This document shows, piece after piece, positions 40,099 through 50,307 of a stretch of 64,000 bases of DNA. Position 1 is the stretch's first letter, and every line of letters starts with the position of its first letter. A model generated the notes under the pieces. It saw only the letters and a program-made list of their open reading frames with translations. It searched no databases and had not been told where the DNA came from. The translations under genes and the position numbers were made by a program. This DNA is from Henckelia pumila (Eukaryota > Streptophyta > Magnoliopsida > Lamiales > Gesneriaceae): NCBI RefSeq assembly GCF_033568475.1, contig NC_133123.1:1860001-1924000 (forward strand), given 5' to 3'.

Positions 40099-41310
40099 CT
40101 CGCCCCAGAAGCAATGACTGCTTTATGCACCTTTATACCATAGTATCCTTTGCCACCAAATGCTGGAAGAAGTGATGGATGAATGTTCAATATCGAATTT
40201 GGAAAAGCACGGATCAGCTCAGTGGGAATAAGTTTGAGATAACCAGCCAAAAGAACAAAATCTACCTTGTAGATCTGTTCATAGGTAATATGAAACTAAA
40301 CTCGGTAAGATAAATCACCAGAAAAAGGAATGTAAATGCTTGACGATATTTTGCTAGAAGAGGGGATGAAAATCAGTTTCTGCTTTCCCTCGAGATGGTA
40401 ATAATACATAATAGTATGCCAAAAAAATAAAAATACAACAAAAAACACATGGAGACAACATAGTGAAAGAGCTCAAATAACACTTTCAGAAAATGACTGA
40501 TGTCAATTAGCCAAACCACTAACCAGATAGATTAACTCAAACCTGAGCAACATAATGCCAAGAATTCTGTGCCTACACTTTAATTTATTTATCTTTAAGA
40601 CAAGTAAATTCTCGGAAACCCTTGAGGTGGCAACTTATCATGTAGGAGGCAAAACTTATAGTTCTAGAAAAATTTAATTACAATAATCAAGTTGGAAAAT
40701 TATTCGCTGGAATGGGCAATTATTCTCCTCTTGCACATCTTTCATTTTAGGAACAATATAAACAGGGATACCCTTCTGACGGGCAAAGTCCGCCCCTCCA
40801 CATTCTGTATGAAATATTGAAATGTGACCACAGAAAATACAGAGTTTGGTTTAATAATCATGAAAACAATTATGACATGAAAGTAATCGATCTCAAAATT
40901 TGGACTAATAGTGATAAAGTAGAGATCTTTGGCCGTTTAAGAATCAACTACAATGCTACGCCGCATCTACGCGAATAATTGCTGAAATTTACATGAAAAA
41001 TACCAGGTTTATTGGTGACCAAAACAGCGATGTCACCTTGAACAGACCCACTAAGACTTGCCTCATAGATGGACCTGAAATTGGAGCCTCCGCCAGATAC
41101 AAAAACCGCCAAATTTTTCTTTCGAATTTCTGAGACTTGGTTATCTTTTCCTACAACGAGGCTCCCTTCACTCTCAAGTCTCACGACGTGATTTATGAAC
41201 TGCACATTCCTTTTCGAAAGTGCGCGAGGATAAAAGGAACGATGAATTTTGAAAGAAACCCAGCTTGGGCAACGGATTTTGGATGAAATTGGAGTAGAAA
41301 TTTGTGCCAC
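40099..41310 (-). CDS. PUR3: Phosphoribosylglycinamide formyltransferase (GAR transformylase), 3' end missing
   Basis: The enzyme transfers a formyl group from 10-formyl-THF to GAR, the third step of purine synthesis, in plastids. Exon 1 (41310-41004) encodes a transit-peptide-like leader and the substrate loop AVFVSGGGSNFRSIYEA. Exon 2 starts at 40804 with ECGGADFARQKGIPVYIVPK (G split across the intron). Exon 3 (40274-40099) carries DFVLLAGYLKLIPTEL and the catalytic NIHPSLLPAFGGKGYYGIKVHKA, ending at SGA(R). The end of exon 2 and the linker to exon 3 could not be matched to the family. The following exon, with the catalytic Asp block (HFVDExYDTG in homologues) and the C-terminus, is absent; the palindrome begins about 280 bp further on. 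Either the end was lost at the palindrome breakpoint or it lies beyond this window after rearrangement. As shown, the gene could not make an active enzyme. Confidence 0.82.
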
Positions 41311-41679
41311 TGAATAGATATTTCAGAGGATCGAATCCATGGAATAGCTGAATGGAAAGGGTTCCGGGAATGAGCTGTCTGGGTTTCCATAGAACTGCAA
41401 TAACTTAAAAATGGAGAAAAATAATAATAATATAATAAGTTACATTTGGAGTCAAGGATTTCCACCAAATTTGGTGGGATTTAAATTTATGAATATCTTT
41501 TCGGCGTTTGGAAAAGTTTTGATGAAATTTGATGAAATTTGATTTAACTGAATGAAATTTTTATAAAATTGATTGAATTGTGGAGATTCATATGATAAGA
41601 TTTGTGTTTATAAAATAATATATTTTTTTTTCAAAAAATTATATTATATTTTTTAGATGAAATTTATATTATATTAAGA
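41311..41679. other. PUR3-like promoter side and AT-rich spacer
   Basis: 5' region of the minus-strand PUR3-like gene followed by AT-rich DNA. Nothing else is seen. Confidence 0.4.
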
Positions 41680-42040
41680 TATCGTTTGGTTTGAGGTATA
41701 ATATAAATAATATATAAATAAGTAATATAATGTAATAAATAAGAAATAAGAAATTATAGTTCAAATAATATTGTATTTGATTGATATATTATGGTTTATT
41801 TGATTTGATTGATTAAATTTTATATAAAAATGTTAAATGACTATTTTGTCCTTTTAACAATAAATAAAATAAAAATTATATGGGTAATATAGTAATTTGA
41901 ATTCAATGATTTGATTGATGTGAGATAAATAATTAATGATTTGATTGATGTAAAATAAATAGTTAATATATTGATAAATAATATGATGATAAGAACATAA
42001 GATGAGATGAGTTATACATATATTAATAATATGATTAACA
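41680..42040 (+). mobile_element. MITE-like non-autonomous DNA element, family copy 3
   Basis: Starts TATCGTTTGGTTTGAGG and shares the ordered blocks of copies 1 and 2 (ATTTTGTCCTTTTAAC, AATTCAATGATTTGATTGAT, ATAAATAATTAATGATTTG, GAGTTATACATATATTAA). The 3' border is approximate. Confidence 0.6.
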
Positions 42041-43570
42041 AAATTGTGCCTAAGGGTATAGTATGCACGAAATTCATCAAGTGGTTAATTTGGAGTTTAT
42101 ATATCTTCAAGCACGTGAAACTAAAACTTGATGTTATATTTGGATCTATGGATTTGAAACTTAAGATTTCAAACCATGATAACAAATTTATCGGTTTGTT
42201 TGGCAAAATCCTCAAATTCAAACTAATTATTTTTTAGACTTGAAATAATAAAATCTACCCCAACGTGGGTTAGTTTCAAACGAAATCCCTGGTTTCAAAT
42301 ACATGTATCGAAATACAACATAAAAGATAAATATTATTAATTCCAAAGTGGAGAAAGATGGTGAGAGCCTTACATCTGGTAATTCCAACCACCATAATTA
42401 CCATACCAAAAAATAAGAGAGAGTAAACAAAAAAAAAAGAAAAAAAAAGTTTTGGTGTCCCATCTCTTTCATGACCACACTTTGGTAGCAAAACTAGAAA
42501 GGTAAATATTTTCATGATTCCTTGTGTAACTTATTCAATAGCAGAAAAATTTCACACCACGAAAGTTGCCAAGTTAGTACCAAATGATGAGTGGATTATC
42601 CCATTTCTGATTTCTCCTATCAGGTTTGGCGTGGAAATGACTCAGCATGGGACATTAATTTCACAATTCCATCTCCAAAAAGAACAAGATAGTGTTGGCT
42701 CATTTACGCTTAAATGCAACCTAAAATTGATTCTAAAAAATAAATTAAAATTGCTACCTAAAATTGGTGAGGAAGCAAATCAAGAAATTTTTTACCGTAG
42801 GTTCATCTTTGTTGATTTGGTTAATGATCGAATCTTGCAAATCTATGCTTAATTGAGAAATGATCCAAAATTTTGGTCTATCTTTCAAAGGATGAGGTTT
42901 ATAAATGAAGAAAAATCATGTTTTATATGCAAGTTTTTAATTTAAAGTAAATAATTATTATGTTGCTAATCATCCAAGTTTGATTAGAGAGAAGTTGTTA
43001 GGAAGGGGCTACCACAAAGGGATTGGAAAGATAGCATGTGACAAACAAAGGGATGATCAAAAGCTAAGCCACCCATTTTGCTTAACTGATTTTTTAAATT
43101 ATATTTCTTCAAAAAAAATATAAATTTTGCAAGGTTTTGGATTACTAATAATTGTAATTACCATGTGATATAAAAAGAGCTAATTTTCTCTTTTTTAAGA
43201 CTTTTCAAACTGCTAAAATCTTAAGGTACGTGTGATCCACTGAAAAATAAATAGATACATATTTATTGATAAATGTGCATCTTCAAATGCACTTTTAAGA
43301 TAATAACCCAAAGATAGCATGAAATTTTTCAATATGACCATATTTCAAAATATAGAATTCCTAACCATGAGAAGATGAGAAATACATTGGCTTTGGGTGA
43401 CTAAAGGCACTTCTTTTCTTAGTCCGTGAAAATTTTATTCAAGTTTGTTTTTATCACGTATATTAAAAAAACATTAGAAAAACAAAGTTTATATAAAAAC
43501 TTCCTATTTCAGTTTATTTATTGCATTAAAAAATAATTATATATTTTTCAAAACGTAAGGATATGTTAGT
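42041..43570. other. Intergenic region with an unrecognised 112-codon frame
   Basis: An open frame at 42514-42852 (MIPCVTYSIAEKFHTTK...) has no similarity I recognise. It may be a relic linked to the Gypsy fossil that follows. The rest is AT-rich and empty. Confidence 0.4.
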
Positions 43571-46000
43571 AAAACAAAAAAGTGCAGTTAAATGTAAAAT
43601 ATGACTACATATATTCGAGACAATCGGAAATGATGCAAATGACCAACTATGCCAAGTTCTTGAAGGAGATTTTCTCCAACAATAAAAAATTAAAGGAGCG
43701 TGTGTTGATCTGCTTAACTGAATATTGCTCTGCACTGGTACAGAACAAAATCCCACCCAAACAAAAGATACAAGGAGTTTTTCTATTCCTTGCATTATTA
43801 GTGATATTCATTTTCAATAAGCTTTATGTGAATTAGGTGTTAGCATAAATCTGATGTCATACTCTATTTTTAGGAAACTAGGTTTGGGGGAGCCAAAACC
43901 CACAAGGATGTCGCTGCAGTTGGCTGACAGGTCTATAAAATATCCAAGAAGGATAATAGAGGATATACTGGTGAAAGTAGACAAATTCATCTTTCCAGTG
44001 GATTTTGTAGTACTTGATATGGAAGAAGATTTGGATATGCCATTTAGTTTGGGAAGATCTTTCCTGACGGCATGAAAAGCACTCATAGATGTCCAAAAGG
44101 GAGAATTACTTCTGATAATGGGAGATGAAAAAATTGCTTTTTATGTTTTTAATGCGCTCAAATGTTCATAGGTTGATGAAGAATGTTTTCAGATAGATGT
44201 GGTTGACTCACATGTTTATAATTATGTGCAGGATACACTCTAGGAACCTTTAGAAGCTGCACCTGCATCTTCTTTCCATGATGATGACATTGGTGAAGGA
44301 AAATTCGGAAATGACTGCTTACTTGAATGATAACCAACCTTGGCGGAAAGGTGGCAGGCTTAGACTTGAAGATCTAGGTGACAGGAAGGATTTAGTCCTC
44401 CAGAAACCAAGTCTTGAGGAGCCACCAACTATTGTATTGAAACCCCTAGCTCCTCATTTGAGATATGTATTTTTGGGTGATGATAACAACTTACCCGTCA
44501 AATTCCCTCTTATTTGACAGATACCATGGAATCCAAACTACTAGATGTTCTAAAAAATAACAAGAGTGTGTTTTCTTGGAAGGTAGCAGATATCAAAAGA
44601 ATCAATCCTTCTATCTGCATGAATAATATCTTAATGGAAGAGAACATCAATCCTTTGGTCCAACCTTAGAGAAGATTGAATCTCAAGATGCAAGAGGTGG
44701 TGAAGGCCTAAATGATAAAACTATTGGACGCAGGTATTATTTATCCAATATCTGATAGTGCATGGGTAAGTCATGTTCAGTGTGCACCAAAAAAAAAAAG
44801 GGGTATAGCTGTAATTAAAAATGAGTAGAATGAATTAGTACCTTTTAGGAAAGTTACAGGTTGGCGTGTGTGCATAGATTATAGGAAACTAAATGACGCA
44901 ATCAATAAGGACCACTTCCCTCTCCCCTTCATTGACCAAATGCTAGAAAAACTTACGTGGTATGAATTATATTGTTTATTAGATGGGTATTCAGGGTATA
45001 ATCAGATTACTATTGAACTTGAAGATCAGGATAAAACAACTTTTACTTTTCCATATGATACATTTGCTTATAGATGTATGCCTGTTTTTTTAATAATGCT
45101 CATGCAACTTTTCAGAGATGCATGACTGCGATATTTTATGACATGGTTGAAAATTTTCTGGAAATATTTATGGATGACTTTTCAATTTTTGGTCAGTCTT
45201 TTGATGCATGTCTAATAACCTGATCACTGTTTTGGTGAGATGCTAGGAGACAAATTTGGTCCTAAATTGGGAAAAATGTCATTTCATGGTAAAAGAAGGG
45301 ATTGTGTTTGGACACCGAATTTTTGAGTAGAGAATCGAGGTGGAAAGGGCCAAGGTTCAAGTCATTCAGAATTTGCCTCTACCGAAGATGATTAAAGGAG
45401 TCAGAAGTTTTTTAGGCCATGCCATTTTTTATCGGTGGTTCATCAAAGATTTTTCAAAAATTACAAAACATCTTTCTTCTTTTTTAATGAAAGATGCACC
45501 AATTAATTTTGATTCAAATTTTTTGCAGACGTTCAAAACTCTGAGGAAAAGATTGGTAACTGCACCAGTGCTGACAACACCTAATTGGGATCTTCCCTTT
45601 GAGGTCATCTGTGATGCAAGCGACACGTTAGTTGGTGCCTTACTTGGACAAATAATAGAATTATGCTACCAATGAAAATGAATTGATTTTTGTAATTTTT
45701 TCTCTTGACAAATTTCATTCTTACCTTGTACTTTCAAAATTCACTGTGTACTCTGATCATTCTACAATAAGACATTTATTGGCTAAGAATGATGCAAAAC
45801 CAAAATTGATTAGATGGATCTCGCTCTTACAAAAATTTGATCTATAGATAAAGGATAAGAACGAAGTAGAAAATGTTAAACGCAACATGCGTGAAAATTT
45901 CGACGATGTAGCAGAAAAGCCCTTAAACACGAGCTCAACTAATGACCCGAATAAAAATGTATCAAGACAGCAGCAATCCTGCAACTTGTAATGTAGAATT
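43570..46000 (+). mobile_element. Ty3/Gypsy retrotransposon fossil, Athila-like
   Basis: Pol remnants lie in order on the + strand. A pre-protease block (NYAKFLKEIFSN) is near 43640. Protease-type sequence with SYSIFRKLGLGEPKPTRMSL and FPVDFVVLDMEED runs at 43854-44075. Reverse transcriptase with CIDYRKLNDAINKDHFPLPF and LDGYSGYNQI runs at about 44868-45125. An RNase H start (FEVICDASDTLVGALLGQ) is near 45600. This wording is typical of the Athila/Tat branch. No LTR pair was found. The element is badly broken (about ten interruptions or more) and old. Confidence 0.85.
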
Positions 46001-46982
46001 TCTTTTGAAATATATGGAAGTTGGAATGTTGGGTCTCAGTCCATGTATAAATATAATGTATAACACAACTAGATTTATGCATATCCATACAACGCCATCT
46101 TTGTCAGTCCATTTATAAATGAGTATTAAGTACTACTCTAGAACAAAAATCCAAATTCACCCTCTAATCCATGCTTAGGAAAAACTTGAATATGACAGAA
46201 GAAAACAAAGAAAAAATTCAACAGTTGAGGCTTGTATTGAGCATGATTTCCTTAAAAAAAATTTACCCCGCTCTTGGTGCTTTACGTTGTTTGGAAATCT
46301 TCTCTTAAGATACAACAACTTCTGTTTGTGATTACAGCAATGTAAAATCACAAGTTTCTTGACCAAAAATATATGTTTATAGAATCTCTTTTGTAGAATA
46401 AAGAGGAAGATGAATGCAATGAATGTTTTTCAAAATCTGAGAATCTATATATAAAATGATGTTTGATTCTCATATTTATGTTATTTTTGTGTAAAGACAA
46501 AAATTTTCAATCATGTGGTGTATCTTTTGGTTCAAATAACTGACAAAAATCACCAAAAAAAGAAAAAAAAACAACAAACTCTAAAAAGGCATAAAAAGTG
46601 TCCGGCATCCATTTTGTATTTATGGACACTCAAAAATTGTCAAAACTGTTATCCACGACAGCAAATGAGTTGTAGTCTCTGTGGTAAGATAAAAGAAAGA
46701 AAGTTTCTTAGTATTTTTTTGAGCGTCCTCTTGTGTGAGTTAGAGAAAATATTTTCTCGGTAATACTCGGAAGTTGGGATAGTATGAGAAAAAGTATTTT
46801 GTATACACTTGTAATATTTTTTCGATAATAAATATTTATGTGGATGTAGCTTTATTGGGTGAATCATGTTAATCTTTGATTTTTCGTTGATTATTTTATT
46901 CCACAATTACTATCGTCATGATCGCTTCGTTATAAATCCATAACAGAAGGCTATGTGATTGGTGTTAGATCCGAAGGAGAAA
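46001..46982. other. Intergenic region with possible LTR remnant
   Basis: No gene is seen. The stretch around 46740-46930 (GGTGAATCATGTTAATC followed by TTATTCCACAATT) resembles the end of a Copia LTR, but no partner was found, so it is only a possible relic. Confidence 0.35.
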
Positions 46983-48031
46983 CAGACAATTGCGAGAAGG
47001 TTGTATGTGATCCTTCCAATCTTCCTAATCATTTTTCTAAATTCGACTTGCTATGTACCCTTGCATGTAACTTTTACATCTTGTCCTTTCGAAAGTGCCC
47101 CACAATACACTTTTGACATCCGAAAATTCATTTTTTGTAAAGCAGTCATTTTAGGAGTCTTAAACGCAAGCATTTTCTGTTTTCACTTATGCCGAAATGA
47201 TAAATGGGTAAATTTCTTATTTGAAGGTTTATGTTTCTTAAGAAACAATAAACGTACTAGAGTAACTTCAAAACATAAATATGTCCCCCGTTCTGCTTCT
47301 GGAAGTCTGTATTTTTTTCCAAGGGTATATGGACATCATTGTATGTTCCATCCGCTTCCATCGCACAAAACACTAGGTATTATAGTATACTTGAGTTTTA
47401 ATTTTTCTACCCTTATGCAAACAATTTTGGAAAAAAATCTCGGAGACTCCCTTTGTGTCCATTTTATTTCCATTTTAGAAGATAATATTTGTCTATGTAA
47501 AGGCAAACAAATATGGAAAAAAGAAAATCGTGTCTTGTCTTAATACATATATATTATTGTCACTAACTGTTGATTGTTATTAGGCATCAGCCACCATTTC
47601 ACCATTTGAAAATATGGTTGAGTCTTTATTCCTTTAGTTCTGTTTCTAATGGCTCTGATACCGCTAACAATTTTAATGACATTTTTAATCCAAGGGGGCG
47701 GGGTGGAGAGAACACGTATTTACAAGCCACCGCTTGGTGTGTGCGCAAGTCCAATATTGCCCCGTCACTGCTACAACTAACTTTGGACAAAGGCTGCACT
47801 ATGAAGCCAGAATGCTGCCTTACTATCCAACTTGGAGATGAGTTTTTTCTGCTCGATACTTTATCCGATCACTTGAAGTACATGTTTTGTAGCATGTTCA
47901 GTTATCACCCCATTGAAGATACGTGTGACTTCAGTGGGGTAGGAGTTTTTTCTTTCGTCAGACAGATATCAGTTGTGATATCTTACAGAACGCCACTGTA
48001 CTTGTGATTAGCAATAATTAAACGAGGGTGA
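46983..48031 (+). pseudogene. X8-domain (CBM43) secreted protein, copy C, frame-broken
   Basis: About 1,050 bp match both palindrome arms, from AATTGCGAGAAGG to ACGAGGGTGAG, without the flanking hAT-like element. The start MALIPLTILMTFLIQ (47649) gives a signal peptide, while the X8 block (AWCVRKSN, DKGC, ECCLTIQLG, TCDFSGVGVFSF, ending by 48007) lies in another frame because of an indel in the G-rich linker near 47695-47710. The residue after the GGE-like turn is Phe, as in copy B, so B and C are closer to each other than to A at that site. This is a third paralogue or the source copy of the palindrome. Confidence 0.65.
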
Positions 48032-49700
48032 GCTCTCAAAGCATGTGAATTAAATGCAAGATCATTTAATTCACCTCTTATCTTCCCAACTACCACCAAT
48101 CACAAATCTAGCTCACCTAATGCCTTCATCATTAAACTCTTCCTAACAGTTAACCAGTTCCAAGTAAGCGGCAAGACATTAAATCACTCTCAAAAACCAA
48201 ATAATCAATAAAACGAAGAATAAATGCAACACATAGTAACCAAAGGTATAACAACTGGAGTGGCAAAATTAGTACTCGATTATAAGCAGGATATGAATAA
48301 AAATAAATTGTAGCTTCAATTAAGAAAACATAACACCACCAATCTTAACAAAAAAGAAAAAAAATAAGAATGACCGATTGGAGATAAATGTAAAAATAAA
48401 AAGAAACTACTTCATATTTAATGACAACACCACAATTTCTACAAACTCTTGATAATAGTAGTATGTTAAACAAAATTTCTCACCAAAATTTGCGATAATG
48501 CCATGACATTAAAAAAAAGTATTTTACAAGTTAACAAGAGAACATAAAAGGAAAATAGAAAATACAGTAGCTTATAAGATCGTAGGTTGGCTAAAACACA
48601 TTAGTATGCGAGATTGATCCATGGATGACTAAAATCTCAAAAAGAATATTGTAGCAGAAGAAAAGAATAGTAAAATAAAAAACAATGAAAATCTTAAACT
48701 TCACAACAAAAAGATTAGAGAACAGGGAAAACTAACTTTGAAATTTCTAAAAATCTTAAAATCGGCAAAATAACATTAAAGAATCCTTTGTTTTTGGCTG
48801 ATGAATTTCTAAAAATCTTAAAATCGGCAAAATAGCATTAAAGAATCCTTTGTTTTTGGCCAGTTGCATCAGCTCTGATGTAGAGTATAGCAAAAATACG
48901 CCAACCTCTTTGTGAACAAACTATTTTTGGGTTGTCGAACGTGGATTAGATAATGACACCAAAAAGTTTATTTTCTCTTAACAATTTCAAGTTGATGGAT
49001 TCGTAGCTCTTGAGTTCTCGTACATTTGAGAATTTGAAGCGGTGGAAAATACTAAATGTTGAAGTGTGCTTGTGATCGAAATACTAAAATCAGATCAAAT
49101 ATCAGGATTCTCTCCCCATGGGCCGATCCCAAATTTAGATCGGCCCCTACCCGACCGTTTTCCCTTGTCCCGGGTCATCGGCCCCGGAATTCCCTTAACG
49201 GGTCAGACCCACGCACTTATAGAGGCATTTAAATATATAAGCTCGGTCTTGTTTTTTTTTTTTTAAGTCAAAGGGACTCGCGTGTTTTTTTTTAAGTCAA
49301 AGGGACTCATTTAATGTACCGTATTAGTTGGCCCTTAAATTGGGTCTTAATTACTTAAGTGGTGTCAGATCAGATTAGTTAATGGTTATGTAATCTTTTA
49401 TCTCGACCAATATACTCGTGGGGCCTGTTTTTTTTTGTTTTTTTGTGCGTATTCCCCTGCTGTGCAAACACAGCTCCTTTTCTACCGGGACCACCCTTTC
49501 TCCGACCAAAAAATTCTCAGAAACTTCCTTCCAACTGGACCACTCTGCTTTAAAGTCCCACACCTGTACCAAACAAACTTTTTCCCTTGTTTTATCCCTC
49601 GTATTTTCCAAGAGGGAACAAAAAGTAAGCAATATCATTAATGCTCCAAATCTGCCCCCTTTATTTTATTTCTGTTATGTTAAATGACAATTATCTTTTA
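48032..49700. other. Intergenic region with a 62-bp tandem duplication and a GC hairpin
   Basis: A 62-bp unit (GAATTTCTAAAAATCTTAAA core) is duplicated in tandem at about 48739-48863. A perfect 9-bp stem GGGCCGATC / GATCGGCCC with a 9-base loop lies at 49120-49146 in a locally GC-rich patch. A 22-bp motif (TTTAAGTCAAAGGGACTC) is repeated at 49262-49279 and about 49293-49310. No gene is recognised. Confidence 0.55.
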
Positions 49701-49779
49701 TTTTTCAGTGTATATATTTTACAATGATGTCTTTAATGCTAACTGTTTAATAAATATTTGTATCGACTCTGATAGTAAC

Positions 49780-50300
49780 TATATTGTTGTTGGATCGGGG
49801 AAGAAATTTGAGTGGTTTACATTTGGTCGACCGACATAGGCTATTGCTCGACTGTCTATTTGTAACGTCGACCGAGGAAGAATGCATTTTGTAAAGTCAT
49901 ACCGACCGTAATCTCGACTACTATTTCATGAATCTCTACCTAATTATTGTAATGATCGACCAACTTGTTGTAGTGCCGGCTTGTGTAGAATGCAATGGTT
50001 TAGTCAACCTGACCGTTTGCATATAATTAGTACGATTTATACCCTCCAATATCGACTGATTTTTGAATCAGTTCGACTGCTCTTTCAAGCATATAGACTG
50101 CACTACAAGACTTTAAGTAGTTTCCACCGTTGGCATAATATTATTTCGACCATTATTATGAAATCTCGGTTGATATGTAAAGCACGGCGACCTTTTGGAC
50201 ATGACAATGTCGTCTTCGTAATTCAAATAAAATTTGTTAAAACGCATGTGTATTTATTTTTTCATTTTGAAAGTTGCTTATGCTTAATCTAATTATTTTT
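49780..50300. repeat. CGACC-rich subterminal-type region beside the MULE gene
   Basis: Words such as GGTCGACCGAC, CGTCGACCGAGG, ATCGACCAAC, ATCGACTG and TTCGACTG occur about every 30-50 bp. Clustered short motifs on both sides of a transposase gene are typical of transposon subterminal regions. The same words recur at 52.98-53.4, 57.09-57.14, 58.26-58.32, 58.7-58.77 and 60.9-63.9 kb. Confidence 0.55.
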
Positions 50301-50307
50301 ATAGGTT

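Noticed and set aside
42514-42852. 112-codon open frame as a host gene
   Set aside because: No similarity recognised, no promoter or splice evidence, and it adjoins a Gypsy fossil; kept only as an unexplained frame.
49375-49687. Overlapping frames on both strands near 49.5 kb
   Set aside because: Frames on both strands of similar length without similarity are most likely chance.
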